A DNA stretch of 64,000 nt from an uncultured Prevotella sp. (GCA_934204655.1 CAKPZJ010000002.1:104222-168221); one strand, 5' to 3'; positions 20,368 through 29,193 are shown, counted from the stretch's first letter. Notes: generated by a model from the letters alone, not told the origin. Made by a program: numbers and translations.

Positions 20368-20961
20368 ATGGATAAGTTTAATACAATACGAGACGTAGCC
20401 CGAGAACTGGCCCGCAAGTACAGCACCATGACCCATGACGAGCTGGACGTGCTGGAGAGTATCTTGGTTCCCAAGAAATATCTGAAGGGGCAGATGATGC
20501 TGTCCGAAGGCGACATCTGCCGCGATTTCCTGTACATTGCCAAGGGCATGACCCGTCAGTTCTACTTCAAGAACGGCAAGGAACTTACCGAGCACCTCGC
20601 CGTCGAGGGCAATGTGGTGATGTGTATCGAGAGCCTGTTCAAGGAGGAACCTACACGTCTGCAGATAGAAGCCCTGGAGCCTACCTGGGTGATAGCCTTG
20701 CCTAAGGCACGCCTGGAGGAGGTAGCTCTGCACAACGTAAACATACAGATACTGTATCGAAAGATACTGGAGGAGAGTCTGATAACCTCTCAGGTACACG
20801 CCGACCTGGTTCGCTTCGAGACATCGCAGGACCGCTATCAGAAGCTGTGTAAACTGATGCCCCAGGTGATACTCCGCGCCCCGCTCACCTACATAGCCAG
20901 CTACCTGCAGATGACCCCCGAGACCTTGAGCCGTGTGCGCACCGCTGCCCTGAAGAAATAA
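20368..20961 (+). CDS. Crp/Fnr-family transcriptional regulator
   Basis: A 197-residue protein with a cyclic-nucleotide-binding-like beta-barrel at about residues 25-115 (VPKKYLKGQMMLSEGDICRD, FYFKNGKELTEH) and a helix-turn-helix near the C-terminus (APLTYIASYLQMTPETLSRV). It has no cysteine cluster of the FNR type, so an oxygen-sensing [4Fe-4S] role is not supported. The ligand and regulon are unknown. It has its own consensus promoter. The next gene downstream, 50 bp away, is a low-GC kinase of likely foreign origin. Confidence 0.85.
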   Translation: MDKFNTIRDVARELARKYSTMTHDELDVLESILVPKKYLKGQMMLSEGDICRDFLYIAKGMTRQFYFKNGKELTEHLAVEGNVVMCIESLFKEEPTRLQIEALEPTWVIALPKARLEEVALHNVNIQILYRKILEESLITSQVHADLVRFETSQDRYQKLCKLMPQVILRAPLTYIASYLQMTPETLSRVRTAALKK

Positions 20962-21011
20962 AATGTTTTTTTTCGTAATATTGGAGTCGCTAAGTTTTCA
21001 CTCACGTTCTT

Positions 21012-22492
21012 ATGAAACAAATCGATGATTTTCTTCCTATAGGAAGTGTCCTGCATAATAGATATGAGATAGAGAAATTTTTATCTTCTGGTGGTTTTGG
21101 AAATGCGTATTTGGTAAAAGATATAATTACAGATCGGAAGTATGTCATTAAGGAGTATTATATGCATGATTTTTGTCAGCGTGACAACGATGACAAAACT
21201 GTAAAAATCACTAATGTTCATAATGAGAAAATAGTATTAACACAAGGTAATAAATTTAAAAAAGAGGCATTAAGGTTGCAGAAAATTAAAAGCCCACATA
21301 TAGTAAGAGTATATGATTTGTTTGAAGAAAATAATACGAGTTACTATGTGATGGACTATATAGCTGGAAAAAATCTTTCTGAGAGACTGAATGATAGAGG
21401 AAGACCTTATTCCGAAAGAACAGTTCAAAAATTTCTTCGTCAATTGTTAGATGTTTGCAGGCTATACATGATATTCAAATTTATCATTTGGATTTGAAAC
21501 CTTCTAATATTATGACTGATGCACATGGAAACTTAAAGTTGATAGATTTTGGAGCATCTAAGCAGATTAAGTCAGAAGGACTGAATACAGAAAGTACAGC
21601 TGTTTGTTATACTAAAGGTTTTGCCCCGATAGAGCAATTAGCTCAAAATATAGAAAAGTTTGGCCCATGGACAGATTTTTATGCTCTTGGTGCTGTATTG
21701 TATCAACTAATGACAAATCAAACTCCTCCAACTGTTGATGAATTGCAGTCGGATAATACCAAAGATAAACATTTGTCCTTACGGTTGCTTGGAATTTCTA
21801 AAGAAATGAGAGATTTGATACTATGGATGATGACTATTGATAGTTCAAAGCGTCCGCAATCTGTTTCTGAGATTAATCAAAGACTAAAAAGTAAAGTAAC
21901 GGAATCAGTGCATAATCCCATATCGGCATCTTCTCCTACTGTAATTATAGGAACTCGTGGAAGTGGCAAGGTGAATGAAAGTATTGCTAAAGAAAATGAA
22001 GAAGGCTATAAGGAAGATGACAGTATTATAATGGATGGAGAAAATTCAAAAATTATAAATGTTTGTTTTTACCCCAAGATATATCAATTATATAGAAATA
22101 TATTGATATTTAGTGCGTTGCTTTGTGTTGGTTCCCTATGGGCAGTAGTAAAAAATAAAACAGCTATATTGCCTCCGATGCTTCTTGTCCTTGTATTTAT
22201 AGCCTATGCTTGCTATATACGGTGGATGCTTCTGCATAGAAAACCGAATTCTATTATACATGTGAGGAGTTTTTTAGTTTATGAAGTATTGATGGCTATA
22301 GGCTGTTTTGCTCAGAATGATTTTTTGGGAGGAATAGTATTTTTGTATTTCGTAATATATGGCTTTGTTCAATTACAAAGTGATGAAATTGATACGGTAT
22401 TTTCAGAAGAGTATAGAAGTACCAAATGGGTAGATTATATTATTGTGTTTATTCCTTTTTTAGCATTTATATTCTTACTGATATTGCTCTGA
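21012..22492 (+). pseudogene. Ser/Thr protein kinase with C-terminal membrane domain, split by a -1 frameshift
   Basis: The first frame (21012-21497) encodes the kinase N-lobe (SSGGFGNAYLV P-loop, YVIKEYYM with the catalytic Lys, YYVMDYIAGKNL hinge) and then loses homology after QLLDV. The correct continuation, QAIHDIQIYHLDLKPSN and DFGASK, is in the frame opened at 21455 and runs to 22492. Adding one T to the TTT at 21454-21456 restores a continuous kinase (LLDVLQAIHD). After the kinase come a linker and about four membrane segments (residues ~190-345 of the second part). It is clearly homologous to the kinase at 31029 (KEYYMHDFCQRD against KEFFMREYCERD), but much more AT-rich than its neighbours, suggesting transfer. 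A sequencing error cannot be excluded. Confidence 0.75.
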
Positions 22493-22555
22493 TGTCCGAT
22501 GTAACACCTTTTTTTTGTTAAAGAATACAAATTAGTGCGGAAATCATATGAAAAA

Positions 22556-23248
22556 TCACTTTAGGCTATTAATTTTAGCACAAACACTTTGCACATGGTC
22601 AAGTCCATACAGCATAGAATGTGAATCAATGCCCATCCAAGAGAACAACGTTTGTATCTTTTGATATTCGTTGATGATATAACTTGTGTCTATCTCAGAT
22701 TCATGCAACCTAAAGCATATCGGCTCATGGTGGGCTATTCTGTTTCTTAGGCTATTAACTTTGGCAAGTTCATTGAAGATGTAAGTGTTGTTATATTGAA
22801 TTGCAGATGATGAGCGAGGCTTGTTGGGAAATGCTCGCAACAAGCATTGTCCTGTTGCACGATATTGCAATGAGGAAAACATATATTTCCATACGCCAAA
22901 TTCCATTTCAGCAATGAGCTTGGAGTGAGAATAGATGCCTTGTCGGTTTAACCTGCTGTATGCCTTATCTATGATTTTCCTTGTCTCGTTCATGCGTCCA
23001 TTGGAGAATATCCCATTATCTTGAACAGAATCTCTCAACCAGTCGTTTCCCAAGGTTGTTGCCAAAAGACCATCTATCGCATTACGCAATGCCACCTCAA
23101 AGCAACTCACGATGGTAAACATCTCCTGCGACAAGCGCAAGTTGTAGCGATACAAAGTCATAGCCTTGCGTGTATCATCATTCGCTGCATCTTTATATCT
23201 CTGCATTCGTTTGGCAGACAAAATCCGCTCAAAATCTAAATATTCCAT
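22556..23248 (-). CDS. Abi-family protein with HEPN-type motif (putative abortive infection)
   Basis: A 230-residue protein resembling the Abi_2/AbiD-AbiF family: N-terminal FERILSAKRMQRYKDAA, central FEVALRNAID and C-terminal SLRNRIAHHEPI. The last contains R-x4-H, the HEPN ribonuclease signature. Proteins of this type are linked to phage abortive infection, probably by cleaving RNA. It stands alone on the minus strand between the broken kinase and the IS element, in AT-rich DNA, which fits a mobile defence cargo. No antitoxin gene is seen beside it. The family call is good; activity is inference. Confidence 0.75.
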   Translation of the reverse strand: MEYLDFERILSAKRMQRYKDAANDDTRKAMTLYRYNLRLSQEMFTIVSCFEVALRNAIDGLLATTLGNDWLRDSVQDNGIFSNGRMNETRKIIDKAYSRLNRQGIYSHSKLIAEMEFGVWKYMFSSLQYRATGQCLLRAFPNKPRSSSAIQYNNTYIFNELAKVNSLRNRIAHHEPICFRLHESEIDTSYIINEYQKIQTLFSWMGIDSHSMLYGLDHVQSVCAKINSLK

Positions 23249-23266
23249 AAATATTCGTCCATTTAC

Positions 23267-23350
23267 TTGGTTGAAACAAGAAAAAACACTATCTTTGTAG
23301 CGTTGATTCCCGGTAGCCTCTGATTCGTCAAGCTATCGGGTCTTGTTTTT
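23267..23350 (+). ncRNA. Candidate short transcript: promoter directly followed by terminator
   Basis: TTGG (23267-23270), 19 bp and TATCTTTG (23290-23297) form a promoter match. About 12 bp later CCCGGTAGC (23309-23317) pairs with GCTATCGGG (23332-23340) and is followed by TCTTGTTTTTA. Transcription would yield only a ~45-50-nt RNA, or this is an attenuator of a leader whose downstream gene is lost. There is no coding potential. Confidence 0.4.
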
Positions 23351-23522
23351 ATATACTTTTTGCTTACAAAAATACATTATTTTCTGCGATTATGGTTATG
23401 CCATATTATATAATTACAGAAATTTAACCGTAAAATTTTGATAAAATTTTGATAAGATTATCGGTATTTCACGTAATTATTGTATTTTTGCTAACGAAAA
23501 GAGTTGTTTGACAAGCAAACGT

Positions 23523-23576
23523 ATGCATATTACAGAAATTAGAACCGTTGCCAAATCATTACCTATATTAAGGTAA
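23523..23576 (+). other. 17-codon open frame, possible remnant of a SAP-like domain gene
   Basis: It encodes MHITEIRTVAKSLPILR and a stop. The ITEIRTVAKS pattern resembles the first helix of small SAP/Rho-N-like proteins of Bacteroidetes. It is too short to be judged. The surrounding 23351-23680 stretch is AT-rich and otherwise shows no gene. Confidence 0.2.
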
Positions 23577-23680
23577 AAAGCTCATAAATAGCTCATTTTA
23601 AGCTATTCGGCAGATTTTAGCGTAATTTTACGATAAAATAGTGCAAGTCAAGTGGCGTGAACTTGCTCAGAAAGAGTCTT

Positions 23681-23689
23681 TTTACTTAT
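23681..23689. repeat. Target-site duplication, left copy
   Basis: TTTACTTAT directly precedes the left inverted repeat of the IS element and is repeated exactly at 25133-25141. Confidence 0.9.
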
Positions 23690-25132
23690 TATTGCTGTCC
23701 GCTAAAACTTAAAAGAGCGTAAACATTCCGGCCGAAGCCCTCTAAAATGGGACTTCGGGCTTGTTATTTCAAAAAGTAAGCCCCATTAATCAAACAGACT
23801 TGGTTCAGGAGGCGTTTCCTTAGCCTCCTGAACCATTTTCGCCCAGTCTCTCTCTGGCTCTTCGAGGAAAGTATAGCAGTTCACGTAATACATGAGCATG
23901 ATCCTTATCATAGTGGCCAATCCGGAAAAGCTCCATGAGTGCTTGATGCGCTTTTGTATGACCATCAAGAGTAGATTGGCTATCAGGGTAACCCAAATCT
24001 GTATCTTGATGGCATTGGCACTCTCTCCGTAGAAATACCTTAGCGGAAAGTTTTGTTTCAGTTGCTTGAACAGTAATTCTATTTCCCATCTTTTCCGGTA
24101 TATGGCGATGATATTCTCCACATCCATGTCCATGTCGTTGGTGAGCAACGATATGATTTTTGGGGTCTTTTTCTTAATGTCAACGTAAGTGACAATGCGT
24201 GCCTTGTGCTTGATGTCCTCTCCGTCCTTTGTCCGTTTCTTGAACTCCACTACTTGTACCCTGTATTCCATGAGTCCGCATGGCGCCATGTACATCATGT
24301 CGGAAAGTTCCTCATATACAAGGTTCTTCTTCATCTTTGTCACGTATACCACACCACGTCCTGTCAGTTCCTCAAACTTGGAATAGTCTATATAGGCCCT
24401 GTCAAGTGCTATAATATCACCGTCGTTGTAATTCGTGGGCTTCAGCATGAAGCTGTCATTGGTCGCGGCAGACGTAAACTTGATGTCTGATGGCACGCCT
24501 TCGTTTGCATGGATGTTGGTGTGCACCTTTATACCGCCTTTCTTCTTCCCGGACTTGGGATGTCGGCCCACGCCTTTGAATATGAGGTCGGAGAATAACG
24601 ATATTGTAGTAGAGTCGATGATTTGCAGGCGATTGAGCCATGAGGGTACCTGCCGCTTTCGGCTGTCCGAGGAAAGTTCGTCCTTGTACCGGGCATAAAG
24701 GCTGCGGTATGTGTCCTCAAACACGGATTCCGGCCTGCGCGCATTTGTATCCGACAACGTGCTGCGCCTTGGCATCGTCTTTATGCCAATATGAGCGAGC
24801 TTGCGTGCCTCGGGAAACATGGAGTCCGTAATTTCGCGCAATGAGTCGAACCTCTTGATGACTGCATAGAGCATGACGGCTATATGCTGGTAGGCATCAA
24901 AGTGCTTCACGTAGCGTTCGCCATTGCGGTTGCGGCTGAATTTGAGAATTTCATCCTTGCTGAGCAAGTTTATCAGCTGACCATACATCGGCTGTCCGTT
25001 AAAATGTGTACCTTTGTTCATAGTTATCTAATTTTATCTTGACAACGACAAAGGTAACTTTAAGGGCTGAATTCCAAGCGAGGAATACAGCCCTATTTCT
25101 TGTGGTCAAAAAAGTTTTAGCGGACAGCAATA
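23690..25132. mobile_element. Intact IS4-type insertion sequence (1443 bp)
   Basis: The ends are perfect 21-bp inverted repeats beginning TATTGCTGTCCGC (23690-23710 and 25112-25132). They are flanked by the 9-bp direct repeat TTTACTTAT. One transposase gene fills the element. The perfect repeats and identical target duplication indicate a fairly recent insertion into AT-rich non-coding DNA between the Abi gene and yggS. Confidence 0.93.
23786..25021 (-). CDS. IS4-family transposase
   Basis: A 411-residue, full-length transposase. An N-terminal DUF4372-like region (GQLINLLSKDEILKFSR) precedes the DDE domain: LQIIDSTTISL carries the first Asp (near residue 140), IIALDRAYIDYSKF the second, and YRKRWEIELLFKQLKQNF is the Y(1)R(3)E(6)K box with the catalytic Glu. 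No frameshift or stop is present, so it is probably active. It is transcribed on the minus strand and centred between the inverted repeats. Confidence 0.94.
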   Translation of the reverse strand: MNKGTHFNGQPMYGQLINLLSKDEILKFSRNRNGERYVKHFDAYQHIAVMLYAVIKRFDSLREITDSMFPEARKLAHIGIKTMPRRSTLSDTNARRPESVFEDTYRSLYARYKDELSSDSRKRQVPSWLNRLQIIDSTTISLFSDLIFKGVGRHPKSGKKKGGIKVHTNIHANEGVPSDIKFTSAATNDSFMLKPTNYNDGDIIALDRAYIDYSKFEELTGRGVVYVTKMKKNLVYEELSDMMYMAPCGLMEYRVQVVEFKKRTKDGEDIKHKARIVTYVDIKKKTPKIISLLTNDMDMDVENIIAIYRKRWEIELLFKQLKQNFPLRYFYGESANAIKIQIWVTLIANLLLMVIQKRIKHSWSFSGLATMIRIMLMYYVNCYTFLEEPERDWAKMVQEAKETPPEPSLFD

Positions 25133-25141
25133 TTTACTTAT
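25133..25141. repeat. Target-site duplication, right copy
   Basis: TTTACTTAT directly follows the right inverted repeat and is identical to 23681-23689. Confidence 0.9.
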
Positions 25142-25212
25142 ATATACAAGGCGGCCGATATGGGATGATTACGATGCCCTCGGCCCAACGAGGGGCGATG
25201 TTTAAACGAGCT

Positions 25213-25267
25213 AACCGTTACCGCCCCACGGCCGCCCTGTGTGGGCAGCGTGGTGGCGATAACGGTT
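25213..25267. terminator. Long hairpin downstream of yggS (possible terminator)
   Basis: AACCGTTACCGCCCCACG faces CGTGGTGGCGATAACGGTT, giving an 18-bp imperfect stem with an 18-nt GC-rich loop. It lies 47 bp beyond the yggS stop on the minus strand. There is no clear T-run, so the terminator role is tentative. Confidence 0.45.
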
Positions 25268-25313
25268 CGTGTGTTAAGGCGTATCTATCTATAGGGTGGT
25301 GAGCGTGGGCCGC

Positions 25314-25988
25314 TCAGTACACACGCGGGCCAAAGATGGCGGTGCCCACCCGTACCATGGTGGAGCCATGGGCTATGGCGATGGGGTAGTCGTGGCTCAT
25401 GCCCCACGAGCACTCGCAGAACGAGGGAGCGTCGGCAAAGAACTCAGACTTGAACTGGGCGAAGCAGCGGCTGCCCTCGTCAAACTCGCGGGCTATCTGG
25501 GCCTGGTCATCGGTGTTCGAGGCCATCATCATAAGGCCACATATCTGTACATGGGCCATCTGCCGCCACTCACCGTTGGCCAGCAGCTCGTGGCAGTCGG
25601 CCGGGGTAAGTCCGTACTTGGTGGCCTCCTCGGCTATGTGCAGTTCCAGCAGCACCTTAATGACCCGCCCGCAGCGGGCAGCCTGCTTGTCTATCTCGCG
25701 AAGCAGCCTGAGCGAGTCTGCCGACTCTATCATGGCGATATAGGGTGCTATGTACTTTACCTTGTTGGTCTGCAGATGCCCTATGAAGTGCCACTCGATG
25801 TCGGTAGGCAGCGCGTCGGCCTTCCGGGCAAGCTCCTGCTCATGGCTTTCGCCAAAGACACGCTGCCCCTCGCGGTAAGCAGCCATGATATACTCGTCGG
25901 GGTGAAACTTGCTGATGGCAATGAGCTTCACGCCAGCGGGCAACTGGGCCTTGACGGCCAGCAGGTTCTTTGCCACATCGGTCTCCAT
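25314..25988 (-). CDS. YggS/PLPBP-family pyridoxal-phosphate-binding protein
   Basis: A 224-residue protein with the family's fold-type III features. The PLP lysine is in KLIAISKFHP (near residue 27), with VFGESHEQEL, WHFIGHLQTNK, GLMMMAS and a C-terminal HGSTMVRVGTAIFG phosphate-binding loop. YggS homologues maintain vitamin B6 and amino-acid homeostasis and have no known catalytic reaction. Its ATG overlaps the stop of the DUF4494 gene by one base (TAATG), so translation is likely coupled. Confidence 0.93.
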   Translation of the reverse strand: METDVAKNLLAVKAQLPAGVKLIAISKFHPDEYIMAAYREGQRVFGESHEQELARKADALPTDIEWHFIGHLQTNKVKYIAPYIAMIESADSLRLLREIDKQAARCGRVIKVLLELHIAEEATKYGLTPADCHELLANGEWRQMAHVQICGLMMMASNTDDQAQIAREFDEGSRCFAQFKSEFFADAPSFCECSWGMSHDYPIAIAHGSTMVRVGTAIFGPRVY

Positions 25989-26482
25989 TACTTTGCCTCC
26001 TCGTATTCAGGTTTGTCGTCGGCCTCGGCCTTGGTCGTGGCCTTGTGCTCGAAGACGTCCATGATACGTGTCTCGCTGATGTTGGCTATCACGTAGTCTA
26101 TCATGGTGCCCCCCATCACATCGTCTATGTTCTTGATGGCGCTGTTGATGGTGGCGGCCTGTACCAGGTAAGTCACGCTGGTGCGTTTCTCCTTCTCGGT
26201 CTTCTCGTCGATGGTTATAAACTGCAGCTTAGTCTTGTACCAGCGGTCATCGTTGGCGTTCTCGCTGAAAAAGATTTCTCCGTAGGCGGCCGGGTTGATG
26301 TTCTTGACCTCAAACTCGCCACTTATATATGCCGACATCTCTCGTGTGATGGCCTCTTCGGCCTCGCCGAAACTCAGGGCGTCTACTACATACAGTTCGC
26401 TTACTTTCTTAACTGTGCCGTCCTCTATGGTCTTCTCATAGCGGACTGTGGTTTCGTACCAGTTAGCTGTTCTACTTCTCAT
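25988..26482 (-). CDS. DUF4494-domain protein
   Basis: A 164-residue soluble protein starting MRSRTANWYETTVRYEK, the usual beginning of DUF4494 proteins in Bacteroidetes. Upstream ATGs would place the start within or upstream of the promoter repeat, so this one is chosen. Conserved-looking parts are LYVVDALSFGEAEEAIT and YLVQAATINSAIKNID. Function is unknown. It is coupled to yggS by a one-base stop/start overlap and transcribed from one arm of a perfect 21-bp inverted repeat. Confidence 0.85.
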   Translation of the reverse strand: MRSRTANWYETTVRYEKTIEDGTVKKVSELYVVDALSFGEAEEAITREMSAYISGEFEVKNINPAAYGEIFFSENANDDRWYKTKLQFITIDEKTEKEKRTSVTYLVQAATINSAIKNIDDVMGGTMIDYVIANISETRIMDVFEHKATTKAEADDKPEYEEAK

Positions 26483-26504
26483 TGTCATAATGGTTGTTAT
26501 CATT

Positions 26505-26567
26505 GCAAAGTTAGCTATTTTTTTTAGACATTCGGGACTGTTTGGCAAAAAAAATAGCTAACTTTGC
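26505..26567. promoter_or_regulatory. Divergent promoter built on a perfect 21-bp inverted repeat
   Basis: The arms 26505-26525 and 26547-26567 (GCAAAGTTAGCTA + T8 and its exact complement) are separated by 21 bp. Each arm contains a TAACTTTG -7 box: the left one points to DUF4494-yggS (minus), the right one to the aminotransferase (plus). Confidence 0.75.
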
Positions 26568-26589
26568 AGCGTTAATAAGAATATTGATT

Positions 26590-27798
26590 ATGCCTAATAT
26601 ATCGCTCCGAGGGATAGAGATGCCCGAGTCGCCTATCCGCAAGTTGGCACCGCTGGCTGCCGCTGCTAAGGAAAGGGGTATCCACGTGTACCACCTTAAC
26701 ATCGGCCAGCCCGATCTGCCCACTCCGCAGTGTGGACTCGATGCCCTGAAGAACATTCACCGGCGTGTGCTCGAGTACTCGCCGTCGCAGGGTTACCTAA
26801 GTTATCGGCAGAAGCTGACGGGATACTATAAGAAGTATGGCATCGACGTGACGGCCGATGACATCATCATCACCTCGGGAGGGTCGGAGGCCGTGCTGTT
26901 TGCCTTTATGAGCACGCTCAATCCCGGCGATGAGATTATTATCCCCGAGCCGGCCTATGCCAACTACATGGCCTTTGCCGTGTCGGCCGGAGCTACCATC
27001 CGCACCATCGCCACCACCATCGACGAGGGCTTTGCCCTGCCCCGTGTGGAGCGTTTCGAGGAACTCATCAACGACCGTACCCGCGCCATTATGATATGTA
27101 ACCCCAACAACCCCACGGGCTACCTGTACACCCGGCGCGAGATGCACCAGATACGCGACTTAGTCAAGAAGTACGACCTCTACCTCTTCTCTGACGAGGT
27201 GTACCGCGAGTACATCTACACCGGCTCTCCCTACATCAGCGCCATGCACTTAGAGGGCATCGAGCAGAACACCATACTGATAGACTCGGTATCCAAGCGT
27301 TACAGCGAGTGTGGCATACGTATCGGCGCACTGGTTACCAAGAACGCCGAGGTACGTCGGGCCGTGATGAAGTTCTGCCAGGCCCGCCTGTCGCCACCCC
27401 TTATCGGTCAGATAGTGGCCGAGGCATCGCTGGATGCCCCCGAGGAGTATTACCGTGACGTGTACGAGGAGTACCTGGAGCGTCGTAAGTGCCTGGTCGA
27501 CGGTCTGAACCGTATTCCCGGTGTCTACTCGCCCATCCCCATGGGCGCCTTCTACACGGTAGCTAAGCTCCCCGTCGATGACAGTGAGAAGTTCTGCCGC
27601 TGGTGCCTCGAGGAGTTCAGCTATGAGGGCGAGACCGTGATGACGGCTCCTGCCCAGGGATTTTATACTACCCCCGGTGCTGGCCGCAACCAGGTGCGCA
27701 TAGCCTATGTGCTCAAGAAAGAAGACCTGGAACGAGCCCTGTTTATCCTGCGTAAGGCGCTGGAAGCTTATCCAGGACGGGTAGACTCCGAGGAATGA
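26590..27798 (+). CDS. Pyridoxal-phosphate-dependent aminotransferase (fold type I)
   Basis: A 402-residue class I/II aminotransferase. The start MPNISLRGIEMPES is chosen because the longer open frame begins inside the promoter repeat. Motifs: HLNIGQPDLPTPQ (N-terminal arm), IITSGGSEAVLFA, CNPNNPTGYLY, FSDEVYREY, and the Schiff-base lysine in DSVSKRYSECGIRIG. The group resembles aspartate or alanine aminotransferases; the exact substrate cannot be told. It is transcribed away from DUF4494-yggS. Another PLP-related gene lies across the divergent promoter. Confidence 0.9.
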   Translation: MPNISLRGIEMPESPIRKLAPLAAAAKERGIHVYHLNIGQPDLPTPQCGLDALKNIHRRVLEYSPSQGYLSYRQKLTGYYKKYGIDVTADDIIITSGGSEAVLFAFMSTLNPGDEIIIPEPAYANYMAFAVSAGATIRTIATTIDEGFALPRVERFEELINDRTRAIMICNPNNPTGYLYTRREMHQIRDLVKKYDLYLFSDEVYREYIYTGSPYISAMHLEGIEQNTILIDSVSKRYSECGIRIGALVTKNAEVRRAVMKFCQARLSPPLIGQIVAEASLDAPEEYYRDVYEEYLERRKCLVDGLNRIPGVYSPIPMGAFYTVAKLPVDDSEKFCRWCLEEFSYEGETVMTAPAQGFYTTPGAGRNQVRIAYVLKKEDLERALFILRKALEAYPGRVDSEE

Positions 27799-27819
27799 CC
27801 TTGAACGACTGCAAGTTCC

Positions 27820-29067
27820 ATGAACTTACCTCTCTACATAGCCCGCAAGATATATGCCGATACCGGTGACCGTCACAAGGTATCTAAGCCTGCCATGCGC
27901 ATAGCCATCGCCGGCGTGGCCATAGGTTTGGCCGTAATGATCGTGTCGGTGAGTGTGGTGTTTGGGTTCAAGCACACCATACAGGATAAGGTGATAGGCT
28001 TCGGAGGCCACATCCAGGTAGCCGACTTTATGACCCTGCAGAACCAGGAGCAGTATCCCATCCAGATGGGCGACTCCATGCTACGGGTAATACGCTCCAT
28101 ACCCGGCGTGAGCCATGTACAGCGGTTTGCCATGAAGCAGGGCATCCTCAAGACCGACAGCGACTTCTTAGGAGTGGTCTTCAAGGGCATAGGGGCCGAC
28201 TACGACACCACCTTTATACACCAGCACATGGTAGAGGGCTCTATTCCGCACTTCTCGGATAGCGTCAGCACCAATAGTATACTCATCTCGCAGCGCATGG
28301 CCGACATGCTGCATCTGAAGGCGGGCGGCAGGGTGTTCGCCTACTTCATAGACCAGCAGGGAGTACGCGCGCGCCGCTTTACCATAGCCGGCGTCTACCG
28401 TACCAACCTCACCCAGTACGACCGGGCCATCTGCTTTACCGACCTGCACACGGCCGTGAAGCTCAATGGCTGGGAGAGCGACCAGGTGACAGGGGCCGAG
28501 GTTACCGTGGCCGACCTGAACCGTCTGAACGATGTCGAGAGCCTGTTCATAGACCGGGTTAACCGCTCGGTAGACCGCTATGGAGCCACCTATACCTCTA
28601 AGACCATCCAGGAGGTTAACCCCCAGATATTCCACTGGCTCAACCTGCTCGACCTCAACGTCTGGATTATCCTGGCGCTTATGGTGGCCGTAGCGGGCGT
28701 TACCATGGTGTCGGGCCTGCTCATCATTATCCTGGAGCGCACCACCATGATAGGAGTGCTCAAGGCCTTGGGTGCCCGCAACCGCATGGTGCGCCGCGTA
28801 TTCCTTTGGTTTGCAGTGTTTATTATAGGCCGTGGCCTGCTGTGGGGCGACGGCATAGCCTTGGCGCTGCTCTTGCTGCAGCGCTATACGGGTCTGGTAA
28901 GGCTGGACCCCACCACCTACTATGTAGACACGGCCCCGGTAGAGATTAACATTCCTATTATCCTGCTGCTCAACCTGGCCACCCTGCTGGTGAGCGTGCT
29001 GGTCCTGATAGGACCTAGCTACCTGGTGTCGCACATCCATCCCGCCAAGAGCATGCGCTACGAGTAG
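27820..29067 (+). CDS. LolC/LolE-like ABC transporter permease
   Basis: A 415-residue MacB/FtsX-type permease. The first membrane segment is near residues 25-50 (RIAIAGVAIGLAVMIVSVSVVFGF), followed by a ~220-residue periplasmic MacB_PCD-like domain and three more segments near the C-terminus (ILALMVAVAGVTMVSGLLIIILERT; the MIGVLKALGARN coupling motif; IPIILLLNLATLLVSVLVLI). LolCDE releases lipoproteins from the inner membrane, and many Bacteroidetes homologues are annotated this way. No ATPase gene is adjacent, so the partner is encoded elsewhere. It starts 21 bp after the aminotransferase. Confidence 0.85.
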   Translation: MNLPLYIARKIYADTGDRHKVSKPAMRIAIAGVAIGLAVMIVSVSVVFGFKHTIQDKVIGFGGHIQVADFMTLQNQEQYPIQMGDSMLRVIRSIPGVSHVQRFAMKQGILKTDSDFLGVVFKGIGADYDTTFIHQHMVEGSIPHFSDSVSTNSILISQRMADMLHLKAGGRVFAYFIDQQGVRARRFTIAGVYRTNLTQYDRAICFTDLHTAVKLNGWESDQVTGAEVTVADLNRLNDVESLFIDRVNRSVDRYGATYTSKTIQEVNPQIFHWLNLLDLNVWIILALMVAVAGVTMVSGLLIIILERTTMIGVLKALGARNRMVRRVFLWFAVFIIGRGLLWGDGIALALLLLQRYTGLVRLDPTTYYVDTAPVEINIPIILLLNLATLLVSVLVLIGPSYLVSHIHPAKSMRYE

Positions 29068-29161
29068 GCGGCCGGCCTCACTCTCCCTACATATATATAT
29101 TATAGGTACACGCGCGCGAACGTCTAAAAGCGCTCGTGCGATGATTTTTTCGGTGCAAACT

Positions 29162-29193
29162 GTTGCGTAATTACGCGGAAATATCTAAATTTG
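29162..29193 (+). promoter_or_regulatory. Promoter of frr-rsgA
   Basis: GTTG (29162-29165), a 20-bp spacer and TAAATTTG (29186-29193) lie ~26 bp before the frr start. Confidence 0.55.

Noticed and set aside
21445..21470. Programmed -1 frameshift in the kinase
   Set aside because: There is no classical slippery heptamer or downstream stimulatory structure that I can see; a simple base loss in a T-run explains it better.
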